Counted from the first letter of the stretch, positions 49,091-58,534 are shown. The stretch: 64,000 nt of DNA from Litorihabitans aurantiacus (GCF_030161595.1 NZ_BSUM01000001.1:1426001-1490000); one strand, 5' to 3'. A program made the numbers and translations. The notes: generated from the letters alone by a model not told the origin.

Positions 49091-50326
49091 GAGCGCTCGC
49101 CGTAGTCCCACGCTGGGAGTGTCTCGGGCGTGCAGGAACGTAGTGCGTCCAGCGTCGAGGTTGCGAGCGCGTCATCCGACGCGTCGGTAGACAGACCCTG
49201 AAGGACGTCGTCAACCCAGGCGGCAAGATGCGCCTGGCCCAGGAGATAACGCTCTGGCGGAACGTCGTCGTAGAGAAGCGCACAAGCCGTCGGCGTGACG
49301 AGGGCGGAGACCACATCGCTTCTATCGAGATGACCTCGGGAAATACGCTCCGTGGTGATGGCGAGGATGCCCGAGCGTTCGTCGACACGCCGGCCGTTAC
49401 CACCGTCCTCGTAACGGGCTGATGGCGTCGGGCCGCGCTCAGAGACTAACGACGAGCCGTCCGCGAGGTCATCGGCGGCGATCCGGTGGAGCACGGCGAG
49501 CTGGTCGGGGCCACAGACGGTGACGGCGCCGTCTCGTCTCGTCTGGCAGGCAGGAGGTTCGTTGAGAACCGTCAGAGGGGCACGAACAGGCGACGTCGCG
49601 AGATAGGCGCCGATGGCAGCAGCGACGACCAGGGCGAGAGCGAGGAGACGACGGATGCGGGCGCCGATCGTGGTCGACTACCGAGGCGGACCACCCACCA
49701 GCCCAGAGCTGCGACCGCGAAATGAACCGCGACATGGCTGAGGACGACGGCGGTCCGTGGCTCAGTTCCCGCGAGCGTGCCGGTGGCGCCCCTGCGACGA
49801 AGACGTCCCGCAGCCCGACCGGACCGAGGACGATGGGTAACAGGTAGATCCCGAGCGCCACGACCGGGGCAGCCGCGACCGAGCGCCACCGGGTGGCGAC
49901 TGCGGCACCGACCCAGGTGGCCGCCAGCAGGACTGTGAGTCCCCGCATGAGCATGGTCGGGTCGATGCTGAGCGGTGCGACGTTGCGAGAGGTGACGGCA
50001 AGCGCGGCAACGACCCCCACTCCCCACGCGGCGCAGGCGGAGAGCCACACCGTCACGACCCCGAGCCCGGCCCACCCAGCCCCTCGGACTGTCGTGGCCG
50101 CCAGGTCTCCCGCGGACCCCGAGCCGAAACGCCAGGTATGGAATGCGGCGACACCTGCAGCGGCCGGGGCGAGGAGAACGACACTCCCGACGGACCAGTT
50201 GACGGCGCGTGCGCTCTCCCACGACCAGCCACCCCGGCTGAACACGACCGCGAGCGCCATCACGACGAGGACGGGGGCCGCCAGGACGCCCGTCGACCGG
50301 CGCGCGCGAATGGCCAGCGCAGTCAC
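49087..50326 (-). CDS. Large membrane subunit of an ABC exporter (two frameshifts)
   Basis: In the sequence as given this gene appears as three pieces in three frames. GTG 50326 starts VTALAIRARRSTGVLAAPVL with about six hydrophobic helices up to LGPVGLRDVFVAGA; a base missing in the run at 49789-49792 shifts into ATGTLAGTEPRTAVVLSHVA and VHFAVAALGWWVVRL; another near 49659-49661 shifts into RRLLALALVVAAAIGAYLAT, then an extracytoplasmic domain (NEPPACQTRRDGAVTVCGPD, ERYLLGQAHLAAWVDDVLQG) ending PAWDYGERS. Restored length is 413 residues. GTGA overlap with the ATPase stop supports an ABC-2-like permease role. No specific family recognised. Confidence 0.65.
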
Positions 50327-51063
50327 GAGGATCCGGTCTGGATGACGCCGAGGAAACCGGCCTCGGCCGCTCTCGACGATCCTCGTGGCGCGCGTGCCTC
50401 GAGATCCGCGACGCTCCCGTCGAACCGGATCAACCGGTCGTGCAGGACGATGACGCGGTCCGCGAGGTCGCGGACGTCCTCCATCACGTGCGAGCTGAGG
50501 ACCACCGCCCCACCCAGGCCGCGAACCAGATCGACCATCGTGTGGCGCTGCGCCGGATCGAGCCCTGTGCAGGGCTCGTCCAGCAGGAGAAGATCGGGCG
50601 AGGTCGAGACCGCCTGAGCCAGCGCCACGCGCCGCCGCATCCCGCCGGACAACCGTCGGAACGGCGTGTCAGCCTCTTCGGCCAGACCAACACGGTGGAG
50701 AGCCGCTTCGGCGAGATCGCGGCAGTCACGGGACTTCGCTCCGCGCATCCAAGCCACGTACCGCACGATCTCGCGGGCGGTCAGATTACCCGGGAACGAC
50801 GAGGACTGCGGCATGAGTGCCAGGTGTCGGAGCGCTCGGCCACGCTCCCGCCGCGAGTTGATCGCCGACCCGCTGATCCGCACCTCGCCCTGATCCGGAC
50901 GAAGCGCACCCGCGGCAATCCTGAACAGGGTGGACTTGCCCGCTCCGTTGACGCCGAGCAGAGCCGTGATTCCGGGACCGACGTCGAGATCAAGGCCGGC
51001 TAGGACCGGACGTCGTCGATAGGAGTGCGAGATCCCGCTCAGCGTCAGCACGTTCTCAGGCAC
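50323..51063 (-). CDS. ABC transporter ATPase (exporter type)
   Basis: About 246 residues from GTG 51063 (VPENVLTLSGISHSYRRRPV); GAGG lies ~8 nt upstream. A TTG at 51129 would add 22 residues of disordered sequence. Walker A LGVNGAGKSTLFRIAAG, Q-loop LALMPQSSSFPGNLTA, signature RRLSGGMRRRVALAQAVSTS, Walker B LLLLDEPCTGLDPAQRH, H-loop LSSHVMEDVRDLADRV. The LSGGM signature with MxDVRxLAD is usual for ABC-2 exporters and lantibiotic-immunity types. Followed by two overlapping membrane genes. Confidence 0.88.
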   Translation of the reverse strand: MPENVLTLSGISHSYRRRPVLAGLDLDVGPGITALLGVNGAGKSTLFRIAAGALRPDQGEVRISGSAINSRRERGRALRHLALMPQSSSFPGNLTAREIVRYVAWMRGAKSRDCRDLAEAALHRVGLAEEADTPFRRLSGGMRRRVALAQAVSTSPDLLLLDEPCTGLDPAQRHTMVDLVRGLGGAVVLSSHVMEDVRDLADRVIVLHDRLIRFDGSVADLEARAPRGSSRAAEAGFLGVIQTGSS

Positions 51064-51243
51064 GGGGATCGGCCTCGACGAGCGCGTGACGTCGCCGTCG
51101 GGTTGCCCCGAGGATGGGTCGTCGAACAACGGTTGTCATAGCTGCCCCCTCGCCCCGAACACCGTCGCTCGGGCTACGGCTGTCAGGCTACCGACACAAC
51201 GGCCACCACGGCGCTGGCCCGTGAGTCCGGACGACAGCCCGCC

Positions 51244-51249
51244 TAGGGT
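51244..51249 (+). promoter_or_regulatory. -10 box before the epimerase gene
   Basis: TAGGGT, seven bases before the ATG at 51257. GGAG at 51250-51253 may serve as a close SD, so leaderless status is uncertain. Confidence 0.4.
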
Positions 51250-51256
51250 GGAGCGC

Positions 51257-52243
51257 ATGCGCGTGCTGATCACCGGGTCCAACGGGTTCGTCGGGCTCCG
51301 CACCGTCGCCGCCGCCCACGAGCGCGGCTGGCAGGTGGTCGGCCTCGGCCGGGCGGCGCGGCCGGCGGGCGCCGTCGAGCACTACGTGCGGCACGACCTG
51401 GCGCAGCCGCTGGCGCGGGACGCGGTGCCGGGCGACGTCGACGCCGTCATCCACGCCGCCGCGCTCGCCTCACCCTTTGCCCGCCCGCGGGACTTCGTGG
51501 CGGCGAACGTCCGCGGCACCCGGCACCTGCTCGCCTGGGCGCGCGACCGGGGCCGGCTGCCCGTCGTCCACGTCTCCAGCACCTCGGTCCTCTACCGCGA
51601 GTCCGACCAGCTCGACCTCACCGAGCGCTCCCCCGTCACGCCGGACGCGCAGCAGCTCAACGCCTACTCGCGCAGCAAGGCCGTCGCGGAGCGCCTCGTG
51701 GCGGACTACGACGGCCCGGCGGCAATCCTGCGACCGCGCGCCGTGATCGGCGAGGGCGACACCGTGCTACTCCCCCGTATCCTGCGGCTCGCCGACAAGG
51801 GGCTGCTCCCGGTGCTCGAGCCCCGTGACGGGCCCCGAGTGCGCGTCGACCTCACCGACGTCGGCACCGTCGCGGAGTACCTCGTGCGCGCCGTCGAGCG
51901 CCGCACGCACGGGGTCTACAACCTCACGAACGCGCAGCCGGTCGAGCTCTACCCGTTCGCCCTGGCGCTGCTCGCGCGCGTCGGGCTCACCCCGCGGCTG
52001 CGGCGCGTCCCGCCGTCGCTCGCGCACACCGCCGCGCGCGCCGGCGAGTGGGTCTGCGCGCACCTGCTCGACCACCGCGAACCGCCGCTCACGACCTTCG
52101 GCGTCAGCGCGCTGTCGCGCTCGCGCACGTTCGACGTGACCACGACGCTGCGCGACCTCGGAACCCCCGCCGTCCCGCTCGAGCTCGGGGTCGACCGGCT
52201 CGTGGCCGACTGGTCCGCGCAGCGAGCGGGCACGAATGCCTGA
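51257..52243 (+). CDS. NAD-dependent epimerase/3-beta-HSD-type dehydratase
   Basis: 328-residue extended SDR: MRVLITGSNGFVGLRTV (GxxGxxG), DAVIHAAALASPFARP, VVHVSSTSVLYRES, catalytic AYSRSKAVAERL (YxxxK), ILRPRAVIGEGDTVLLPRIL. The RPRAVIGxGDTxLLPR wording resembles OleD/3-beta-HSD-like reductases of 2-alkyl-3-ketoacids more than nucleotide-sugar epimerases; that link is tentative. First gene of a coupled row with two glycosyltransferases. The next gene starts 8 nt before its stop. Confidence 0.85.
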   Translation: MRVLITGSNGFVGLRTVAAAHERGWQVVGLGRAARPAGAVEHYVRHDLAQPLARDAVPGDVDAVIHAAALASPFARPRDFVAANVRGTRHLLAWARDRGRLPVVHVSSTSVLYRESDQLDLTERSPVTPDAQQLNAYSRSKAVAERLVADYDGPAAILRPRAVIGEGDTVLLPRILRLADKGLLPVLEPRDGPRVRVDLTDVGTVAEYLVRAVERRTHGVYNLTNAQPVELYPFALALLARVGLTPRLRRVPPSLAHTAARAGEWVCAHLLDHREPPLTTFGVSALSRSRTFDVTTTLRDLGTPAVPLELGVDRLVADWSAQRAGTNA

Positions 52244-53459
52244 GAGGCGCGGGCTCGCGCGTGCGGGCACCCTCGTCGGGCTGGGCGCGATCGCGGTCCT
52301 CGCCGTCGTCCGCACGGCGCTGGCGCAGCGTCTCGTGGACGCACCGCGACCGGCGGCTCCCGCCGACGACCTCGCACGCGCCGACGTCCTGGTCCCGGTG
52401 CGCTCGGGCGACCCGCTCCTGCCCGGGCGCCTGGCGCTGCAGGCCGAGGCGCTCGCCCCCGCGCGCGTGCGGCTGCTCGTGGACGACGACGACCCCGCCG
52501 GCATCGCCGCCGCCGATCACGCGGCGGACGGGCGCGCCCACGTCGCCGTCGTCGCCTGCCCGCCGCCCGCCCCCGGCACCAACCCCAAGACGCACAAGCT
52601 CGCGCTAGCGGCGGCCGGCAGCGACGACGTCGTGGTGATGCTCGACGACGACGCCGTGCTCCCCGCGGGCGGGCTCGCGCGGCTCGTCGGAGGGCTGGGC
52701 GCGGACGGCGACGGCGCGGGTGGCGACGGCGCAGCGCTCGTGACGGGGATCCCCGTGTACTCCGCCGAGGGTGGGCGGTGGTCGACGCTCGTGGCGGCCT
52801 TCGTGAACTCCTCGGCGCTGCCGACCTACCTCGCGCTCGCCGCGTCCGGTCCGCCGATCAGCGTCAACGGGATGGTGCTGGCCACACGCCGGCGTCACCT
52901 GGCCGCGATCGGCGGGCTCGAGCGCCTGCTCGACGCGACGTGCGACGACTACGCGATCGCGCTCGCCTTCCGGCGCCACGGACTGCCGATCGCGCAGCTC
53001 GCCGAACCGGTCGTCCTCGCCACGACGGTCGACTCGGCCGCCGCCTACGCACGGCTGATGCGGCGCTGGATGATGTTCGCCCACGAGGTCGTGCGGCGCG
53101 ACCTCTCGCCTCGCTTCGTCCTGCTCGTCCTGGTGCCCGCCGCGCTGCCGCTGATCACGCTCGCCGCCGCCGTCGGCGCCGGGGGCGCGTGGCCGGCGGC
53201 GGTCCTGGCGCTGCTGGGTGGTCAGTCGGCCGGCACGCGCGCGCTGCGCCGCCGACTCGTGCCCGACGGCGCGGTGCACACCTCCCCTGCTCGCACCCTC
53301 GTCCTCGAGACGCTCGCGCTCCTGCTCGCGCCCGCTCACGCCGTCGCCGCGATCGGGGTGCGCACGGTGCGCTGGCGCGGGCGCCTCGTGCGCGTGGGCG
53401 TGGGTCGGGCCGCCGGTCCCGTCCGCCGCTCCCGGGCACGCATCGGACACGGGCGATGA
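52236..53459 (+). CDS. Membrane GT21-like glycosyltransferase (ceramide glucosyltransferase type)
   Basis: 407 residues. N-terminal helix (TLVGLGAIAVLAVVRTALA), GT-A domain with VLVPVRSGDP, NPKTHKLALAA, VVMLDDDAVLPAGGL (DDD metal site), PPISVNGMVLATRRRHLAAI, DATCDDYAIALAFRRHGLP (third Asp), and RLMRRWMMFAHEV resembling the RxxRW-type motif; two C-terminal helices follow (FVLLVLVPAALPLITLAA). GT21 enzymes glucosylate ceramide or similar lipid acceptors. Acceptor here unknown. Confidence 0.82.
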   Translation: MPERRGLARAGTLVGLGAIAVLAVVRTALAQRLVDAPRPAAPADDLARADVLVPVRSGDPLLPGRLALQAEALAPARVRLLVDDDDPAGIAAADHAADGRAHVAVVACPPPAPGTNPKTHKLALAAAGSDDVVVMLDDDAVLPAGGLARLVGGLGADGDGAGGDGAALVTGIPVYSAEGGRWSTLVAAFVNSSALPTYLALAASGPPISVNGMVLATRRRHLAAIGGLERLLDATCDDYAIALAFRRHGLPIAQLAEPVVLATTVDSAAAYARLMRRWMMFAHEVVRRDLSPRFVLLVLVPAALPLITLAAAVGAGGAWPAAVLALLGGQSAGTRALRRRLVPDGAVHTSPARTLVLETLALLLAPAHAVAAIGVRTVRWRGRLVRVGVGRAAGPVRRSRARIGHGR

Positions 53460-54109
53460 GGTGGCTGCGGCCCCACGCGGACTCCCCCACGCTCGCCCGG
53501 GACCGCGTGCCCGCCCGCGTGGCGTGGCTGACGGGGCAGTCGTCGTGGCGCCACCAGCGGCTCTCACCCGCGCAGCACCGCGTGCTCGACGCGCTCGCGG
53601 CCCAGGGGTACGCCCCGGTGCGCGCGGGTTTCCCGTGGACGCAGCGGGCGGCGGAGCGGCCATGGCGCGGCGAGCGGCTCGGTACCGCGTCGGTCCGCAA
53701 CACCGTGCAGGGCCTGGCCGCGCGCCCCGGGAGCCGGTTCGGCGACGCCGTCGCGCACCACCTCCAGCCGCTGCTGACCACGACAGACGAGCGGCTGCTG
53801 CTCCTGTGCGCGAGTGCGGGTGCGCGGATGATCTGGAGCGCGACGGCGGCGGTCCGGGTGCCGCCGGGACTACGGATCGACGTCGTAGGGATCGGGCCGG
53901 TGGGCGCGCTGCCGCCCACCGAGGGTCCCTGGCACGTGCACCGGGTGCGGGGCGAACGCGACCGGATCAGCGCGCTCGGCCACCGCACGCGCGCCGACGC
54001 CCTCGTGCCCGGCGGGCATCTCGATGCGGCGACCTCGGCCGCGGCCGTCACGGCCGTGCTCGCGCTCGTCGGGCCGGCGGCCACCACGCCCACCGGCGGT
54101 GCCCCGTGA
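53456..54109 (+). CDS. Unknown protein inside the glycosyltransferase row
   Basis: 217 residues with no recognised family. An N-terminal basic part (VAWLTGQSSWRHQRLSPAQH, LAAQGYAPVRAGFPWT) is followed by LLLLCASAGARMIWS and GLRIDVVGIGPVGALPP, suggesting an alpha/beta (hydrolase- or lipase-like) core; a GxSxG variant CASAG is visible but no clear Asp/His partners. ATG overlaps the upstream stop (ATGA), and the downstream GTG overlaps its own stop, so it is translated with the glycosyltransferases. Confidence 0.75.
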   Translation: MRWLRPHADSPTLARDRVPARVAWLTGQSSWRHQRLSPAQHRVLDALAAQGYAPVRAGFPWTQRAAERPWRGERLGTASVRNTVQGLAARPGSRFGDAVAHHLQPLLTTTDERLLLLCASAGARMIWSATAAVRVPPGLRIDVVGIGPVGALPPTEGPWHVHRVRGERDRISALGHRTRADALVPGGHLDAATSAAAVTAVLALVGPAATTPTGGAP

Positions 54110-55458
54110 CGGACGCGTCGTCGACGTCGGCCGGCGCGGCGTCGCCGCGCCCCCGCCTCCTGCTGGCCGCACCGCCCTTCGCCGGCCACCTCAACCCGCT
54201 GCTGACGCTCGGCCTCGGCCTGCGCGAGCGCGGGTTCGACGTCGAGGTGGCCACGGGCGCGACCAAGGTGCCGCTCGTGCGCGGGCTCGGGCTGCGCGCG
54301 CACCCGCTGCTGGCCGACGACCCGGACGCGTTCGACGCGATCGCCCAGACCCCGGGCCCCGTGCGCAGCAACCCGCTCCTGCTCACGCGCCAGCTGCGCG
54401 CCAACCTCGCGCTCCTGCCGCGCGCCCGGGCCGAGCTCGACGCCGTCCTCGCCGCCGGCTCGTTCGACGCGGTCGTGGCCGACTTCGCGGCGCCGGTCGC
54501 GGGGTACGCCGCGCAGGCCGCCGGCCTGCCGTGGATCACGACGACGCCGTCGCCGTGCGCGCTCGAGACGCGCACCGGGACGCCGTCGTACTGCGGCGGG
54601 TGGGGCCCCGCCACGCAGCCCTGGCACCGCGTGCGCGACGCCGCGGGTCGGATGGCCACGCGCGTCGCCAAGCGCGGGATGCAGCTCGCGCTGCGGCGAG
54701 CCTTCGCGCGGGCGGGCACCGGCGTCTACCGCGCCGACGGCTCCGAGGCCGCGTACTCCCCCACGGCGATCCTTGGGCTCGGGGCGCTCGAGCTCGAGCT
54801 GCCGCGGGACTGGCCTGCGGCGTTCCGGATGATCGGGCCCGTGACGGCGACGCCGGAGCGGCTGCTGGCCGGGGGTGGCGACGCGCTGCGCCCACATCTG
54901 CTCCCGGACGGACCGCTCGTGCTGGTGACGGTCGGGACCCACCTCGACTGGGCCCGCCGCGACCTCGTCACCCAGGTCCGCGCCCTCGCGGCGGCGGTGC
55001 CCAGCCACACGTTCGTGGTGTCGCTGGGGCGCGTGGGCGACGACGTCGGCCCCACCACGGACGACGAGGAGCGCGACGGTCGCGGCGCGGGCCGCGTCGT
55101 CGTCGTCGACCACCTGCCCTACGACGAGGTGATGGCGAGGTTCGACGCCGTCGTGCACCACGGGGGCGCCGGAGTCAGCTACAGCGCGATCCGCGCGGGC
55201 GTCCCGGCGCTCGTGCACCCGCGCGACTTCGACCAGTTCGACATGGCGGCGCGCATCGTCGCGGCCGGTTCGGGCCGGCGGGCGCGGCGCCCGCTGGACC
55301 ACCCCGCGACGGCGCGGGAGCTGCGCGCCGTGCTCGGCGGTGACCGCACGCGGCTGCGCGAGCTGGCCGCCGCCGTCGCGCGCTACGACCCTGTGGCCGC
55401 GACCGCCGAAATCGTCACGGCCGCGATCGCCTCGGCCCCTGCCGGTTCAGGCGCGTGA
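54106..55458 (+). CDS. GT1/MGT-type UDP-glycosyltransferase
   Basis: 450 residues, GT-B fold: PRLLLAAPPFAGHLNPLLTL (N-terminal acceptor domain), FDAVVADFAAPVAGYAAQAA, PLVLVTVGTHLDWARRDLV, and the donor-binding C-terminal VVVVDHLPYDEVMARFDAVV then HHGGAGVSYSAIRAGVPALV with the HGGxG motif, and FDQFDMAARI. Family members glycosylate macrolides, sterols, carotenoids or lipids. Its last 12 nt overlap the converging lipoprotein gene. Confidence 0.88.
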   Translation: MTDASSTSAGAASPRPRLLLAAPPFAGHLNPLLTLGLGLRERGFDVEVATGATKVPLVRGLGLRAHPLLADDPDAFDAIAQTPGPVRSNPLLLTRQLRANLALLPRARAELDAVLAAGSFDAVVADFAAPVAGYAAQAAGLPWITTTPSPCALETRTGTPSYCGGWGPATQPWHRVRDAAGRMATRVAKRGMQLALRRAFARAGTGVYRADGSEAAYSPTAILGLGALELELPRDWPAAFRMIGPVTATPERLLAGGGDALRPHLLPDGPLVLVTVGTHLDWARRDLVTQVRALAAAVPSHTFVVSLGRVGDDVGPTTDDEERDGRGAGRVVVVDHLPYDEVMARFDAVVHHGGAGVSYSAIRAGVPALVHPRDFDQFDMAARIVAAGSGRRARRPLDHPATARELRAVLGGDRTRLRELAAAVARYDPVAATAEIVTAAIASAPAGSGA

Positions 55459-56598
55459 GACGAACAGGACGTCGCGACGCTGCAGGGCCTGCTCGAGGAA
55501 CCCGACGGATCCCGGCTCCGGCGTGAGCTCGAGCGTCACGACGGCGCCGTCGACCGTCACGTCCTCGACCGTGAGGCGGTCGCTGAACGGCCGGCCGTCG
55601 ACAGCGCTGACGCCGTCGCCGTAGGCCTCGCGCAGCACGCCCTCGGCGTCCTGGGCGTGGGCGTCCTCGCCGAAGGCGTAGGAGACGTGGACGCGGGGCT
55701 CGCCGTCGGGCGCCGACCAGCCGACGCCGACCGCGAGGAACGGGTCGGCCGGGATGAGCGGGTCGAGGCGGTCACGCAGCTGCTCGACCTGGTCCGGCGG
55801 GGCGACGCGGCCGGCGCCCGCCGCATCCGCGACCGGATCGTCCGAGGGCGTCACGGGCATCAGCACCGCCGAGACCACGTCGGCGTCGTCGAGCGCGCGG
55901 GCCAGCGGGCCGAGCGCGTCGTCGTCGGCCAGCGTGTCCCCACCGGCCAGCCAGGCGGAGAGCAGCGCCGTCGTGCTGCCGATCGCGATGCGACCGTCCT
56001 GCGCCGCGACCCGGACGGGCGCACCCGTCGGGTCCACGGCGCTCGCGTTCGCGAGATCCACCTGGAGGTCGGGTGCGTCGCGGTCGCTGCGCACACCGTC
56101 CGCCACCTCCACGAGGTCGTCGCTGAGCAGGTCCGCGACGACGTCCCCCGCGAGCACCGCGAATCGCGACGCGCCGGCGGTCGCATCGACCACGCGGTCG
56201 GCATCCTGGATCGACAAGCCCAGGACTTCTGCGAAGTCCTCGGGCGCGGCGCGGTCGAGGTTCAGGGTGGGCGGCATCGAGACGACGACCGGTGCCTCCT
56301 CGCCGTCCTGCGACACCCCGGACATCCGGATGGACCAGTTGCCCCAGCTCTCCCGCGAGCCGTCGGACGGGTGCTCGACACCGGCCGCCTCCGAGGCCGC
56401 CCGCATGTCGGCGGCGCGCACGAGGAGCCCCTCGCGGGGCGTGGCCGCCGGGACCTGGGCGAGCGCCGCCTCGACGGAGAACTCCTGCGCCAGGTCGTCG
56501 GGCGAGGAGCACGCGGCGAGCACCGACGTCGTCGTCAGCCCCGCGATCGCTACCGCGACGACGCGCGCACGGACGGGTGAGGGGCGGGCGGGTCTCAC
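55447..56598 (-). CDS. Lipoprotein of unknown function next to the MBL and KAS III genes
   Basis: 383 residues with a lipoprotein signal (VVAVAIAGLTTTSVLAACSS, lipobox LAAC). The mature part is acidic, rich in alanine/aspartate, with two similar alpha-beta halves (EDFAEVLGLSIQDADRVVDA, QVEQLRDRLDPLIPADPFLA). No family recognised; sequence hints at a secreted ligand-binding protein. GTG start overlaps the MBL gene stop. Could be a lipid carrier for the neighbouring pathway, but that is only inferred from context. Confidence 0.75.
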   Translation of the reverse strand: MRPARPSPVRARVVAVAIAGLTTTSVLAACSSPDDLAQEFSVEAALAQVPAATPREGLLVRAADMRAASEAAGVEHPSDGSRESWGNWSIRMSGVSQDGEEAPVVVSMPPTLNLDRAAPEDFAEVLGLSIQDADRVVDATAGASRFAVLAGDVVADLLSDDLVEVADGVRSDRDAPDLQVDLANASAVDPTGAPVRVAAQDGRIAIGSTTALLSAWLAGGDTLADDDALGPLARALDDADVVSAVLMPVTPSDDPVADAAGAGRVAPPDQVEQLRDRLDPLIPADPFLAVGVGWSAPDGEPRVHVSYAFGEDAHAQDAEGVLREAYGDGVSAVDGRPFSDRLTVEDVTVDGAVVTLELTPEPGSVGFLEQALQRRDVLFVSRA

Positions 56599-57458
56599 GG
56601 GTGGTCTCCCGGGTCGATGGTGGCGGGGTCGCCCTCCAGCCTCGCACGCGCGGCAGCGATCGCGTCGGTGTCGTGCGACGGCACGAGCACGAGGTCGGGG
56701 CGAGCGCGGTGCAGCCGCGCGAGGTCCGCGACCGTGCGGCGGTAGCCCGCCCAGTCGCGCGTGATGAGGCTGACGACCGGGTGCGGCAGCTCGCCGTGCG
56801 TCACCGCGCGGGTGTGCCAGACGGCGTCGCCGAGCAGCAGCAGGTCGGTGCCGCCGGTGCGCACGAGCAGGCCGAGGTGCTCGTCGCTGTGCCCGGGCAG
56901 CGGCACGACGGCGACGTCGGCCTCCGGGGTCAGCACCCGCGCGTGCGCGGTGACCGGGCGGAGGTCGACGTCGGCCCGCGGGAGATCCGCCGGGTCGAGA
57001 ACACGGTCGGTGACGTCCTCGGGCAGGAGCGCGGGCAGCCAGCCGCGGCTGAGCCGGTCCAGGCCTCGCGCGGTGCGCATCGCCGTCACCGCCGCCGGGT
57101 CGAGCACGATCCGCGCCGCCGGGAAGTCGTGCAGGCCGCCGAGGTGGTCGGCGTGCAGGTGCGAGAGCACGATGGTGGTGACGTCGACCGCCGCCACGCC
57201 GAGCGCCGCGAGCTGGGCGAGCGCGGTCTCCTGCGGCGTCACGTGCACCGGCAGCAGGCCGCCGTAGACGCGGTCGACGCCTCGGCCGACCGCGCGCTGC
57301 ACGCGCGGCGCGTAGCCCGTGTCGTACAGGATGACGCCGGTCGGGTGGTGGACGGCGGCCACGAGCGCCGGGAACCGGACGGATCGCAGGCCTCCCCCGC
57401 GCCGGGCCACCGCGCCGGGGTGGGTGGTCCAGCCGCAGGTCAGGAGGTCGACGCGCAC
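56595..57458 (-). CDS. MBL-fold metallo-hydrolase
   Basis: 287 residues of the metallo-beta-lactamase superfamily: HPTGVILYDTGYAPRVQRAV, zinc motif IVLSHLHADHLGGLHDF (HxHxDH), VVPLPGHSDEHLGLLVR (third His), LLLLGDAVWHTRAV and VLVPSHDTDAIAAAR. The overall wording is of the lactonase/thioesterase-type branch. In a KAS III operon it could hydrolyse a thioester or beta-keto product. GTG at 57458 begins 2 nt after the KAS III stop. Confidence 0.85.
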   Translation of the reverse strand: MRVDLLTCGWTTHPGAVARRGGGLRSVRFPALVAAVHHPTGVILYDTGYAPRVQRAVGRGVDRVYGGLLPVHVTPQETALAQLAALGVAAVDVTTIVLSHLHADHLGGLHDFPAARIVLDPAAVTAMRTARGLDRLSRGWLPALLPEDVTDRVLDPADLPRADVDLRPVTAHARVLTPEADVAVVPLPGHSDEHLGLLVRTGGTDLLLLGDAVWHTRAVTHGELPHPVVSLITRDWAGYRRTVADLARLHRARPDLVLVPSHDTDAIAAARARLEGDPATIDPGDHP

Positions 57459-57460
57459 GG

Positions 57461-58470
57461 TCAGTACCGCAGCAGCGTCGCGGCGAGCGTGAGGCCCGCA
57501 CCCGTGCCGAGCAGCAGCGCGGTGTCGCCGCGCCGCAGGCGCCCGGTGCGGATGGCGACGTCGAGCGCCGTCGGGATCGAGGCGGAGACCTGGTTGCCGT
57601 GCTCGGCGAGGATGTCGACGACGCTCTCGGGGCGCGCGAACGAGCGCAGGTAACGCAGCCCGACGCCGCTGGCCTGGTGCGGCACGACGACGTCGACGTC
57701 CGCGAGGGCGACGCCGGAGCGGGCCTCGAGATCGCGGAGGAAGCCGGGCAGGTGGCGCGCGACCTGGCGCAGCAGCGATGCGCCGTCCATCTGGAACAGG
57801 TGCGCACCGGGGTGGTCGCTCGGGGGCGGCGTCGCGGCGTTCCAGCGCGTCCCGCCCGCCTCGATGCGGCACGCCTGCGCGGCGGCGGGCCAGACGGCGG
57901 AGCAGGCGGCGAGGATCGCCGACCCGTCGTGACCGTCGCTGCGGCCCAGGACGGCGGCTGCCGCGCCGTCACCGAACAGCGCGCTCGCCTCGGTGTGGCC
58001 GTGGTCGAGACCCTTGGACGCGATCTCGCTCGCGACGACGGCGACGCGCTCCCACCGCCCGGCGTCGATCGCGTCCTGCGCGATCCGCATCCCGGTGAGG
58101 AAGCCGGTGCACGAGGCGTTGACGTCGAACGCGTCGCACCGCCCGCCGTCGATCCCGAGGTGCACGAGCGTCAGCACGGCCGTGGTGGGCATCGGCTGCT
58201 CAGGCGCGACGGCGCAGACGACGACGGCGTCGAGGTCGACGGCGTTCAGTCCTGCCGCCTCGAGCGCCCTAGTGAGCGCCGAGGCCGCCATGAGGAGGAG
58301 GTCTCCTCGGAACGGGCCCAGCGCCGGACCTCGACGCCGGAGCGCGCCCGGCTCTCACCGGGCCGGCGGCCGTGCGCGGCGTCGAGCTCGTCGGAGGTGA
58401 CGACGACGCCGGGCCGGTGGGCCCCCGTCCCGAGGATCGCGACGGGACTGGCGGGGGCGAGGGCGGGCAC
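57461..58470 (-). CDS. 3-oxoacyl-ACP synthase III-like condensing enzyme (one frameshift)
   Basis: 336 residues when restored. N-terminus PVAILGTGAHRPGVVVTSDE (GTG 58470) lies in one frame and the rest from MAASALTRALEAAGL in another; one base missing near 58292-58301 joins them as SEETSSLMAASALT. Catalytic triad: DVNASCTGFLTGM (Cys), VVPHQASGVGLRY (His), AEHGNQVSASIPTAL (Asn). Initiates fatty acyl condensation or makes 3-ketoacyl compounds as OleA or polyketide-type KAS III do. No fab genes nearby, so a secondary role in the adjoining pathway is more likely than housekeeping FabH. Confidence 0.85.
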
Positions 58471-58534
58471 CGGAACACCCTGGCACACGCCGCCCACCCG
58501 CGCGCATCCTGCTCACCGACCGCCGCCGGAGCTC

